From Lachnospiraceae bacterium (GTDB taxonomy: Bacteria > Bacillota > Clostridia > Lachnospirales > Lachnospiraceae), in NCBI GenBank assembly GCA_017412265.1, contig JAFPYK010000167.1:1-6464 (forward strand): a stretch of DNA of 6,464 nucleotides, given 5' to 3'. Position numbers and translations under genes: made by a program. Of the stretch, positions 1-5,970 are shown one piece after another. Below the pieces are notes generated by a model, which worked only from the letters and a program-made list of their open reading frames with translations, ran no database searches and was not told the DNA's origin. Positions within the stretch are counted from its first letter, which is position 1. The number at the start of each line of letters is the position of its first letter.

Positions 1-494
1 CCGGCAACATGAAGTTCATGCTGAACGGAGCGCTCACGCTGGGCACCATGGACGGAGCGAACGTTGAGATCGTCGAGGAGGTCGGCGAGGAGAACGCGGT
101 GATCTTCGGCCTCAGCGCGGAAGAGGTCATGGCGTACGAGAAGAACGGCGGCTACAATCCGAGAGACATCTACAACAACGATTATGAGATCCGGACGGTG
201 GTCACGCAGCTGATCAACGGACAGTATTCGCCGGAGAATCCGGATCTGTTCCGCAACCTGTACGAGTCTCTGCTGGACCGCAAGGGATATGATCCCGCGG
301 ACCGGTATTTCATCCTGAAGGACTTCAAGTCCTACGCGGATGCGCAGAAGAGGATCGAGGCGAAGTATCTGGACACGGAGGGCTGGGCCCGTTCCGCGAT
401 CCTGAATGTCGCGCATTCCGGCAAGTTCAGCTCTGACCGTACCATCGAGGAATACGCGAAGGAGATCTGGCATCTGGACAAGCTGGAGCTGTAA
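1..494 (+). CDS. glgP: Glycogen/maltodextrin phosphorylase, C-terminal part (5' end outside window)
   Basis: The enzyme is a PLP-dependent cytoplasmic phosphorylase that releases glucose-1-phosphate from alpha-1,4-glucans (glycogen, maltodextrin). The reading frame is open from base 3, so about 163 C-terminal residues of a protein usually near 750-850 residues are visible. The first codons give GNMKFMLNGALTLGTMDGA, the family's PLP-binding block. The Lys encoded at 12-14 corresponds to the Schiff-base lysine (Lys680 in rabbit muscle phosphorylase). The C-terminal signature GKFSSDRTIEEYAKEIW is also present just before the TAA at 492-494. The C terminus looks complete and undamaged. Terminator 516-556 follows closely, so this gene ends its own transcription unit and is probably unrelated to the genes downstream. 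GlgP and MalP cannot be told apart from this fragment. Family assignment is secure. Confidence 0.96.
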   Translation, partial: GNMKFMLNGALTLGTMDGANVEIVEEVGEENAVIFGLSAEEVMAYEKNGGYNPRDIYNNDYEIRTVVTQLINGQYSPENPDLFRNLYESLLDRKGYDPADRYFILKDFKSYADAQKRIEAKYLDTEGWARSAILNVAHSGKFSSDRTIEEYAKEIWHLDKLEL

Positions 495-515
495 TCCGAT
501 ATCGGAATGGAAAGT

Positions 516-556
516 GGCGTGTGAATGAACTTACGTTTTTTCACACGCCTTTTTTT
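516..556 (+). terminator. Intrinsic terminator after glgP
   Basis: A perfect 10-bp stem pairs GGCGTGTGAA (516-525) with TTCACACGCC (540-549). After a T-T mismatch the stem can continue as GAAC (527-530) with GTTT (535-538, one G-T wobble) around a TTAC loop. Seven Ts (550-556) follow directly. It lies 21 bases after the glgP stop codon. This is a classical Rho-independent terminator and isolates glgP from the operon downstream. Confidence 0.93.
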
Positions 557-642
557 GTCCGGATGAGAGGGGCCGGCTAACAGGGGAGAAGAGCGCGAAA
601 AAAAAGTGACAGTCCCTGCAGGAAAATCTCGTCCGGGGCCAA

Positions 643-670
643 GAAAATGAGGCGAACTCGTCGCATTTTC
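643..670. repeat. Imperfect inverted repeat upstream of the operon promoter
   Basis: GAAAATG (643-649) pairs with CATTTTC (664-670). After a three-base bulge (AGG, 650-652), CGA (653-655) pairs with TCG (661-663) around ACTCG. No T-tract follows, so it is not a terminator. It ends 13 bases before the probable -10 hexamer and covers the place where a -35 box would sit. An operator role is possible but unproven. Confidence 0.45.
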
Positions 671-689
671 CAGAGCCATATGTTAAAAT
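660..689 (+). promoter_or_regulatory. Probable extended -10 promoter of the three-gene operon
   Basis: TAAAAT (684-689) is preceded at the correct spacing by TG (681-682), giving an extended -10 element TGTTAAAAT. Transcription would start near 696, leaving a leader of about 42 bases before the ATG at 738. There is no good -35: the best candidate, GTCGCA at 660-665 with an 18-base spacer, matches TTGACA at three of six positions. Weak -35 boxes are tolerated with extended -10 promoters, and also fit an activator-dependent promoter. It is the only plausible promoter seen between the glgP terminator and the operon. Confidence 0.5.
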
Positions 690-722
690 ATAGGTTAGTA
701 TTGTTATGAGCGGGGCTGTGAG

Positions 723-730
723 AAAGGCGG
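723..730 (+). promoter_or_regulatory. Ribosome binding site choosing ATG 738 over ATG 731
   Basis: AAAGGCGG at 723-730 resembles a Shine-Dalgarno sequence and lies 7 bases before the ATG at 738. A competing ATG at 731 directly abuts it and opens only a six-codon frame (MSDVGL, then TGA), so 738 is the start supported by both spacing and frame. Confidence 0.7.
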
Positions 731-737
731 ATGTCGG

Positions 738-2375
738 ATGTCGGATTATGAGCTCATCACATGCGCGCTCAACGGGGAGGGCATCGACCGGATCTCCGGG
801 CGCATGGAGGACTTTTTAAATGAAATGAACATCGAGCGGGCGAATATCCTGCGCATCCGGCTGTCGATGGAGGAGGCCCTGCTGCGGTGGATGGACCATT
901 TCGGCGAGGGGGTGCAGGTGAAGTTCTCCTGCGGCGTGAAGTGGCGCCGGCCGGTGATCACACTGGAGCTGAGGGGAGAGGATTATGACCCGCTGAGCCT
1001 CTCGGAGAATGACCTGGGGGCATGGAGCGATTCGCTGCTGGCCAATGTCGGCCTGACCCCGCGCTACACCTACAGCCACGGCATCAATATGGTGCAGCTG
1101 AAGCTTCCGCACCGGAGGCGAAGCACGATGGCGGCGTTTGCGATCTCGGGCATCCTGGGGCTGATTCTGGGCCTGATGGGGCAGGGAGCGCTCTCGGAGA
1201 GTGTGAGAGATGCGATCGTGAGGACGGTCCTGTCGCCGCTGCAGATGGTGTTCTTCCGCATTCTGAATGCGGCAGCGGGCCCGGTGATCTTCTTCGCCGT
1301 GACGGCTTCGGTCTGCGGCGTGGGCAATGTGGCGACCTTCGGGCGTGAGGGGCGGCGGATGCTGCTGCGCTTCGTGGGGATCTCGTCGCTGATTACCGCG
1401 TGCACGACGGCCATCCTGTGGTGCCTTCCGATCTTTCCGCTGCGTTTCGGCGGTGGGCTTCTGACCGGCTCGGAGTTGTCGGGATTCCTGGAGATGCTCT
1501 CCCAGTTCTTCCCGAATGACATCCTCTCGCCTTTTGTGGAGGGCAATTCTCCGCAGCTGATTTTTGTCGGAACCTTCCTGGGGCTGGCCCTTCTGGCAGC
1601 CGGTTCCCAGGCGGATCATATTCATACCCTGATTGACCAGGGCAACTCCCTGTGCATCCTGATCGCGGACTGGGTGAGCCGGCTGACGCCGGTCCTGGTC
1701 GCGCCGCTCGTGGTTCTCGGTATCTGGGACGGTTCGACGTCTCTGCTGCTCGGGATCTGGAAGCCGGCCGCGGCATTTGCGATTCTCTCAGCCATCGCGC
1801 TTTTCACCAGCATGTGCCGGGTGAGCCTGCGCTTCCGTGTGCCGCTGCGGCTGCTGTGGCAGAAGATCCGGAATTCATTTTCGATCGCGCTGCTGACGTC
1901 CTCGGTGGACGCGGCTTACGGCGCGAACCAAGAGGACTGCCGGTCTCTCGGGGTTTCACGTAAACTGAGTTCGTATGCGCTTCCGCTGGGACTGCTGGTC
2001 TATATGCCGGCGGCTTCCATCGCGAAGATGGCATTTGTATTCTATATCGCAGCCGGCTACGGCGTGTCGGCGTCACCGTACTGGATTCTGACGGCTTTCC
2101 TGCTGACCGTGATGCTGGTCATGGCGAGTGCCCCGGTGGCAGGCGTGGAGATCCTGACCTACGCGGCGATCTTCGCGAGGCTCGGGATCCCGGAGGAGGC
2201 GCTGAGTATCGCCATCGTGGCCGATATCCTCTTCAGCTTCAGCGCGGCCGCGGTCAACCAGGCCATGCTCCAGATGGAGATGGTGATGATTGCCGGGGAT
2301 GAACATGTCCTGCATGAGGATGTGCTGCGAAGAGAGCCCGTACAGGCCGCCGCGGGGGATCAGGCGGGCCGGTAA
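738..2375 (+). CDS. RsbW-like pseudo-ATPase domain fused to SDF (dicarboxylate/amino acid:cation symporter) membrane protein
   Basis: This 545-residue membrane protein has an unusual two-part build. Residues about 1-125 follow the layout of an RsbW/SpoIIAB-type HATPase domain and line up by eye with the C-terminal domain of the next gene (LSMEEALLRW with VAVDEILANI; RGEDYDP with HGMPYDP). The ATP-binding residues are changed: N-box Asn is Arg50, the G1-box Asp is Leu78, and no glycine-rich G2 box is seen. Residues about 130-520 are hydrophobic and match the SDF family (GltPh/DctA/TcyP type), including an HP1-like segment (TSSVDAAYG, 387-395), GVSRKLSSYALPLG (405-418), an HP2-like segment (APVAGVEIL, 465-473) and a TM8-like segment ending in VNQAM. 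The NMDGT motif of TM7 reads YMPAA (422-426). GltPh D394, R397 and D405 correspond to Ser500, Ala503 and Leu511. It may carry an atypical substrate or act as a transporter-derived receptor. SDF assignment is confident; function is inferred. Confidence 0.88.
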   Translation: MSDYELITCALNGEGIDRISGRMEDFLNEMNIERANILRIRLSMEEALLRWMDHFGEGVQVKFSCGVKWRRPVITLELRGEDYDPLSLSENDLGAWSDSLLANVGLTPRYTYSHGINMVQLKLPHRRRSTMAAFAISGILGLILGLMGQGALSESVRDAIVRTVLSPLQMVFFRILNAAAGPVIFFAVTASVCGVGNVATFGREGRRMLLRFVGISSLITACTTAILWCLPIFPLRFGGGLLTGSELSGFLEMLSQFFPNDILSPFVEGNSPQLIFVGTFLGLALLAAGSQADHIHTLIDQGNSLCILIADWVSRLTPVLVAPLVVLGIWDGSTSLLLGIWKPAAAFAILSAIALFTSMCRVSLRFRVPLRLLWQKIRNSFSIALLTSSVDAAYGANQEDCRSLGVSRKLSSYALPLGLLVYMPAASIAKMAFVFYIAAGYGVSASPYWILTAFLLTVMLVMASAPVAGVEILTYAAIFARLGIPEEALSIAIVADILFSFSAAAVNQAMLQMEMVMIAGDEHVLHEDVLRREPVQAAAGDQAGR

Positions 2376-2388
2376 GAAAGGAATGGGG

Positions 2389-2407
2389 CGCACATTGTGG
2401 TTGTGCG
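2389..2407 (+). repeat. Small hairpin between operon genes 1 and 2
   Basis: CGCACA (2389-2394) pairs with TGTGCG (2402-2407) around a seven-base loop. It sits in the 49-base spacer after the first operon gene and just before the ribosome binding site (GGAGAAAGGA, about 2407-2416) of the next. No T-tract follows, so it does not look like a terminator. It could affect mRNA processing or translation, or be incidental. Confidence 0.35.
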
Positions 2408-2424
2408 GAGAAAGGATGTAATCT

Positions 2425-4566
2425 ATGCCTGAGAAAAATATCCGGGAGATGTCGGTATTCGAGCGAAGACATTATTCACTCGCTGCCCGGGTCTTTCGTG
2501 TGAGTCTCTTCTCCTGCCTGGTGATGGGCCTGTCGGCGCTGATCCTCGGAATCGGTCTCTATATGTTCATGCTGCAGAAGCAGTATGTGAGTGAGGGCTA
2601 CAACCTGGCGAAGAACGCGGTTGCGATGCTCAAGGAGATCACCAACGCGCAGGACTACGCGGACCGGGTGATGGAGATCTATCATGGCATGAGTGAGGAG
2701 GAGCGGGCCCAGATGGGCTCGAACGAGTATTATTCGAAATTCGCCGCGATCACCTTCGAGCGGGAGTATCAACAGATCCTGCGGGTTCTGGACACGTTCC
2801 GTCTCAACAGTGATATCGATGATATGTATCTGGCGGTTTACGATGATGAGACCAAAGCGATCATCTATGTGGCGGACCCGGACAACCGGGTCGAGACCGC
2901 ATGTCCGATCGGCACCTGGGAGTCGGTGAAGGAGAGCGAGATCAAGGCGTTCCTGAAGGGCAAGAAGAATCAGATGCCTTCTTACATCTCCAATAAACCG
3001 CGTTACGGGCCGCTGGTCACGAGCGGCGTCTACCTGAGGAGCAAGATGACGACCTACGGGGCATTTGTCCTGGCGGACGTGACGATGCAGGACGTCATGA
3101 AGGGCATGGAAGGATTTGCCATGATCTTCAGCGGGACGCTGCTTCTGATGACGCTTCTGCTGGCGTTCTTTACCAGCCGCAATATGAGCAAGACGCTGGT
3201 AGCGCCGATCAACCGGATCACAAATGCGGCGCAGGCCTATGTGCAGGACCGCAAGGCAGGCATCCGGGAGACGGATCATTTCGGAGCGCTCAACATCCGG
3301 ACCGGCGACGAGGTGGAGAATCTGAGCCTTGTCATGGCGGATATGGAGCAGGATCTGGCGGAGTATGAGGAGCACCTGACGGCGGTGACGTCGGAGAAGG
3401 AGAGGATCGATGCGGAGCTGTCGCTGGCGACGCGGATCCAGACGGATATGCTCCCGAATATCTATCCGCCGTTCCCGGAGCGGAAGGAATTTGACATCTT
3501 TGCGGCGATGAGGCCTGCGAAGGAAGTGGGCGGCGATTTCTACGATTATTACCTGGTGGATGACGACCATCTGGCGCTTCTGATCGCGGACGTCTCCGGC
3601 AAGGGTGTTCCGGCAGCCCTCTTCATGATGGTCAGCAAGATCGTGCTGCAGAACTACACGATGATGGGACTGAGCCCGGGGCGTGTGCTGGAGGAGGTCA
3701 ACCAGCAGATCTGCCAGAACAACCGCGAGGAGATGTTCGTCACGGTGTGGCTGGGCGTGCTGGAGCTTTCGACCGGACGGCTGGTCGCGGCCAATGCGGG
3801 GCATGAATATCCGGCACTGTGCAGGCCGGGAGGGAAGTTTGAACTCTTCCGTGACCGCCACGGCTTCGTGGTCGGCGGCATGGAACAAATGAAATATAAG
3901 GACTATGAGATCCTGCTGGAACCGGGCTCCTGGCTCTTCGTCTATACGGACGGTGTGGCAGAGGCGGAGAACGAAGGGCACCAGCTCTTCGGAACACAGC
4001 GGATGCTCGAGACTCTCGGCAGCGGAGATGCACAAGATGCAAAGCGCCTGGTGGAGAAGGTCGGCAGGACCATCGAAATCTACAGCGGCGATGCACCTCA
4101 GTTTGACGATATCACGATGCTGGCACTTCATTTCTTCGGAAAGGGTGCGCAGAAGGAGAAGCAGACAATGACAGTAGATGCGGTACCGGAACAGATCGAA
4201 CCGATCACGGATTTTATCAATGATAAGCTCATGGAAGCCGGATGCCCGATGAAGACGCAGATGCAGATCGACGTTGCGGTGGATGAGATTCTGGCCAATA
4301 TCGTCTCTTATGCTTATGCGCCTCATGTGGGGCCGGTGACGGTCACGGTGGAGATTCCGGAGGAAGGCCGGGAGGTAATCCTGACTTTCTCCGACCACGG
4401 CATGCCTTATGATCCGACCAAGAATGAGGATCCGGATGTGACGCTCTCCGCGGAGGATCGGGAGATCGGCGGCCTGGGAATCTACCTGGTAAAGAAGACG
4501 ATGGACGATGTCAAGTATGAATACAGGGTCGGAAGCAATGTGCTGACGATCCGCAAGAAATGGTAA
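2425..4566 (+). CDS. Membrane sensor SpoIIE/RsbU-type PP2C phosphatase with HAMP and C-terminal RsbW-type HATPase
   Basis: The 713-residue protein has these parts in order: a short cytoplasmic N terminus; TM1 (about 25-50); an extracytoplasmic region of about 180 residues with Cache/PAS-like character (MYLAVYDDETKAIIYVADPD, 134-153); TM2 (about 231-250); HAMP (about 250-310); a charged, probably coiled-coil linker (about 310-340); a PP2C/SpoIIE phosphatase domain (about 345-572); and a HATPase_c domain (about 580-713). Phosphatase metal-site motifs are intact: GGDFYD (369-374), DVSGKGVPAA (389-398), AGHEYP (458-463), TDG (508-510) and DDIT (561-564). The ATPase is also intact: N-box DEILAN (620-625), G1 DHGMPYDP (657-664) and G2 GGLGIYLVKK (682-691). 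Known relatives (RsbU, SpoIIE, RsbW, SpoIIAB) dephosphorylate or phosphorylate STAS-domain proteins. Here both opposing activities are predicted in one polypeptide. The likely target is the STAS domain encoded 21 bases downstream. The start at 2425 has a good ribosome binding site 9 bases upstream. Confidence 0.95.
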   Translation: MPEKNIREMSVFERRHYSLAARVFRVSLFSCLVMGLSALILGIGLYMFMLQKQYVSEGYNLAKNAVAMLKEITNAQDYADRVMEIYHGMSEEERAQMGSNEYYSKFAAITFEREYQQILRVLDTFRLNSDIDDMYLAVYDDETKAIIYVADPDNRVETACPIGTWESVKESEIKAFLKGKKNQMPSYISNKPRYGPLVTSGVYLRSKMTTYGAFVLADVTMQDVMKGMEGFAMIFSGTLLLMTLLLAFFTSRNMSKTLVAPINRITNAAQAYVQDRKAGIRETDHFGALNIRTGDEVENLSLVMADMEQDLAEYEEHLTAVTSEKERIDAELSLATRIQTDMLPNIYPPFPERKEFDIFAAMRPAKEVGGDFYDYYLVDDDHLALLIADVSGKGVPAALFMMVSKIVLQNYTMMGLSPGRVLEEVNQQICQNNREEMFVTVWLGVLELSTGRLVAANAGHEYPALCRPGGKFELFRDRHGFVVGGMEQMKYKDYEILLEPGSWLFVYTDGVAEAENEGHQLFGTQRMLETLGSGDAQDAKRLVEKVGRTIEIYSGDAPQFDDITMLALHFFGKGAQKEKQTMTVDAVPEQIEPITDFINDKLMEAGCPMKTQMQIDVAVDEILANIVSYAYAPHVGPVTVTVEIPEEGREVILTFSDHGMPYDPTKNEDPDVTLSAEDREIGGLGIYLVKKTMDDVKYEYRVGSNVLTIRKKW

Positions 4567-4587
4567 GGGAAAGGCAGGATCATACGC

Positions 4588-5778
4588 ATGATGAAGACAG
4601 AACTGATTCAGGAGAGCATGGAAAACGGTGTGCGCACCATCGCCCTGTACGGACATATCACTTCCACGAATGCGCCGCAGCTGGAGCAGGAGATCGCGAA
4701 GGCGCGCGCACAGGAGAAGGAGCAGAAGCTGGTGCTGGACGCGACGCATCTGGAGTATATCTCCAGTGCGGGCCTGCGGGTGGTGCTGCGGCTGAAGAAG
4801 GAAGTGAAGGATATCTCTGTGATCCAGTGCTCACCGGAGGTCTATGATGTATTTGAGATGACCGGATTTACCGAGATGATGGATATCCGCAAGGCTTACC
4901 GGGTGATTTCCGTGGACGGCTGCGAGGCGATCGGCCAGGGCGCGAACGGAACGGTCTACCGGATCGACGCGGAGACGATCGTCAAGGTCTACAATAACCC
5001 CGACGCGCTGCCGGACATTCAGCGTGAGCGCGAGCTGGCCCGTACGGCCTTCGTGCTCGGCATCCCTACGGCGATCTCTTATGATGTCGTGCGTGTGGGC
5101 GATGGATACGGCTCGGTGTTTGAGCTGCTCAACGCGACGAACCTCTCGAAGATGATCCAGCGCGGGGAGAAGACGCTGGATGAGGTGGCCAAGATCAACA
5201 TCGACCTGCTGCACCTGATCCACGGGACGCTGGTGAAGCCGGGCGTGATGCCGGATATGCGCGAGGTCGCGCTTGACTGGGTGCGTTTCTTAAAGCCGTA
5301 TGTCGAGGAGAACCTCTATGCGAAGCTGTATTCTCTGGTGGAGGCGGTTCCGCAGGATTATCATATGATGCACGGCGACTATCACATCAAGAACGTGATG
5401 GTGCAGAACGGCGAGGTGCTCCTGATCGATATGGATACGCTGTGCACCGGCCATCCGGTCTTCGAGCTTGCCAGCATGTACAATGCTTATCTGGGATATT
5501 CGGAGCTGGATCACGAGAATATCAAGAAGTTCCTCGGGCTGGATTATGAGACGGCCGGCGAGTTCTGGCGCCTCTGCCTGGAGAAATACCTGAACACGAA
5601 GGACGAGGCGGTGATCCGCAGCGTGGAGGATAAGGCCAAGGTGGTCGGCTATGTTCGGATCATGCGGCGGACGATCCGCCGGGCCGGATTCGAGACCGAG
5701 CACGGCCGCGCGGTGATCGAGAATGCGCACCAGCATCTGAGAGAGCTTGCGGCGAAGGTGGATTGCCTGACGTTCTGA
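4588..5778 (+). CDS. STAS domain (anti-sigma-antagonist type) fused to aminoglycoside-phosphotransferase-like kinase
   Basis: This is a 396-residue cytoplasmic two-domain protein. Residues about 1-105 form a STAS domain like SpoIIAA/RsbV. In LEYISSAGLRVVL (55-67), Ser60 aligns with the serine phosphorylated in SpoIIAA (Ser58). Residues about 108-390 form a protein-kinase-like fold of the APH/choline kinase group: glycine-rich loop IGQGANGTVYRI (115-126), putative ATP lysine Lys133 (IVKVYNN), a possible partner Glu in QRERELA (145-151), catalytic loop HGDYHIKNVMV (262-272) with Asp264 and Asn269, and metal-binding IDMDT (280-284) with Asp281. All key kinase residues are present, so activity is expected; the substrate is unknown. 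It starts 21 bases after the phosphatase gene, with AAGGCAGG (4571-4578) 9 bases before the ATG; a second ATG follows at 4591. Gene order suggests that its STAS domain is the phosphorylation target of the preceding protein. Antibiotic resistance is not implied. Confidence 0.93.
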   Translation: MMKTELIQESMENGVRTIALYGHITSTNAPQLEQEIAKARAQEKEQKLVLDATHLEYISSAGLRVVLRLKKEVKDISVIQCSPEVYDVFEMTGFTEMMDIRKAYRVISVDGCEAIGQGANGTVYRIDAETIVKVYNNPDALPDIQRERELARTAFVLGIPTAISYDVVRVGDGYGSVFELLNATNLSKMIQRGEKTLDEVAKINIDLLHLIHGTLVKPGVMPDMREVALDWVRFLKPYVEENLYAKLYSLVEAVPQDYHMMHGDYHIKNVMVQNGEVLLIDMDTLCTGHPVFELASMYNAYLGYSELDHENIKKFLGLDYETAGEFWRLCLEKYLNTKDEAVIRSVEDKAKVVGYVRIMRRTIRRAGFETEHGRAVIENAHQHLRELAAKVDCLTF

Positions 5779-5786
5779 GAGGGGCG

Positions 5787-5800
5787 GCGAACCGGTTTGC
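5787..5800. repeat. Near-perfect 14-bp palindrome after the STAS-kinase gene
   Basis: GCGAACCGGTTTGC is palindromic except for one symmetric pair. It lies 8 bases after the operon's last stop codon and 11 bases before the -35 box of the next promoter. It has no loop and no following T-run, so it is not a terminator. A protein-binding site is possible. Confidence 0.35.
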
Positions 5801-5811
5801 TGAGAAATGAC

Positions 5812-5839
5812 TTGACAGGACCGGAGCAGCCTGTATAAT
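5812..5839 (+). promoter_or_regulatory. Consensus sigma-A promoter of the DUF2325 gene
   Basis: TTGACA (5812-5817) and TATAAT (5834-5839) are both perfect consensus hexamers, separated by 16 bases. Transcription should begin near 5846, giving a leader of about 95 bases before the ATG at 5942. Such a strong promoter directly abutted by a palindrome (5840-5855) suggests high expression held down by a repressor. Confidence 0.93.
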
Positions 5840-5855
5840 GTTAGTATAAGCTAAC
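5840..5855. promoter_or_regulatory. Putative operator 1 (GTTAG-N6-CTAAC)
   Basis: GTTAG (5840-5844) and CTAAC (5851-5855) form an inverted repeat with six bases between the arms. It begins immediately after the -10 hexamer and spans the predicted transcription start, a typical repressor position. The same arms and spacing recur at 5907-5922. The half-sites resemble those of DtxR/IdeR-type metalloregulators (GTTAG/CTAAC), but those sites usually have a one-base spacer, so the regulator is unknown. Confidence 0.68.
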
Positions 5856-5869
5856 CGCTTTCCGAAGCG
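5856..5869 (+). repeat. Small stem-loop near the 5' end of the DUF2325 transcript
   Basis: CGCTT (5856-5860) and AAGCG (5865-5869) flank a TCCG loop. It lies about 10 bases inside the predicted transcript and directly follows operator 1. A 5' hairpin of this kind may stabilise the mRNA. It is too short for firm interpretation. Confidence 0.35.
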
Positions 5870-5898
5870 AGTGTGCAGAGGAAAGAGGTTATTGTTTT

Positions 5899-5970
5899 AT
5901 GATGGAGTTAGATATGACTAACTGCGCGAAAGGAGGAGCTCATGAGCGTTGTCATTATCGGGGAAAATGA
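5899..5970 (+). CDS. Possible 23-residue leader ORF overlapping the DUF2325 start
   Basis: ATG at 5899 opens a 23-codon frame (begins MMELDMTNCAKGG) ending at TGA 5968-5970, 29 bases inside the DUF2325 gene in another frame. A purine-rich AAAGAGG (5882-5888) lies 10 bases upstream, so translation is conceivable. The frame runs through operator 2 and the DUF2325 ribosome binding site, so its translation could influence downstream initiation. There is no homology evidence, and a frame this short can arise by chance. Confidence 0.2.
   Translation: MMELDMTNCAKGGAHERCHYRGK
5906..5923. promoter_or_regulatory. Putative operator 2 or RNA hairpin (AGTTAG-N6-CTAACT)
   Basis: AGTTAG (5906-5911) and CTAACT (5918-5923) form a six-bp inverted repeat with a six-base centre, the same arms and spacing as operator 1. 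The two centres are 67 bp apart. The site lies in the transcribed leader, 6 bases before the Shine-Dalgarno sequence, so it could be a second repressor site (roadblock or looping) or an mRNA hairpin acting on translation. The exact reuse of GTTAG-N6-CTAAC favours a DNA operator. Confidence 0.62.

Noticed and set aside
598..611. Run of eight As that would be a T-tract for a minus-strand terminator
   Set aside because: No stem lies directly before it when read on the minus strand.
332..679. A 115-codon minus-strand frame over the glgP end and spacer
   Set aside because: It runs antisense through the well-supported glgP C terminus and terminator and has no recognisable domain.
682..706. Possible SigB-type promoter, suggested by the RsbU/RsbW-like genes
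   Set aside because: GTTAAA resembles the SigB -35, but there is no GGGTAT-like -10 at 12-15 bases downstream.
694..708. GTTAG half-site near the operon promoter, similar to the DUF2325 operators
   Set aside because: The partner arm at six-base spacing (TTATG) does not match CTAAC, so only half of the motif is present.
816..1625. A 269-codon minus-strand frame opposite the SDF fusion gene
   Set aside because: Low-complexity composition (Arg, Gln, His) with no motifs, and it is antisense to a convincing membrane protein.
2476..4749. A 757-codon open frame on the minus strand opposite the phosphatase and STAS genes
   Set aside because: It mirrors the GC-rich third-position bias of the + strand genes, is rich in His, Arg and Leu with no recognisable domain, and the + strand frame has complete catalytic motifs.
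4909..5778. Aminoglycoside resistance gene, suggested by the APH-like kinase domain
   Set aside because: The fold is shared by many kinases with other substrates. The STAS fusion and operon context point to signalling, and nothing indicates an antibiotic substrate.
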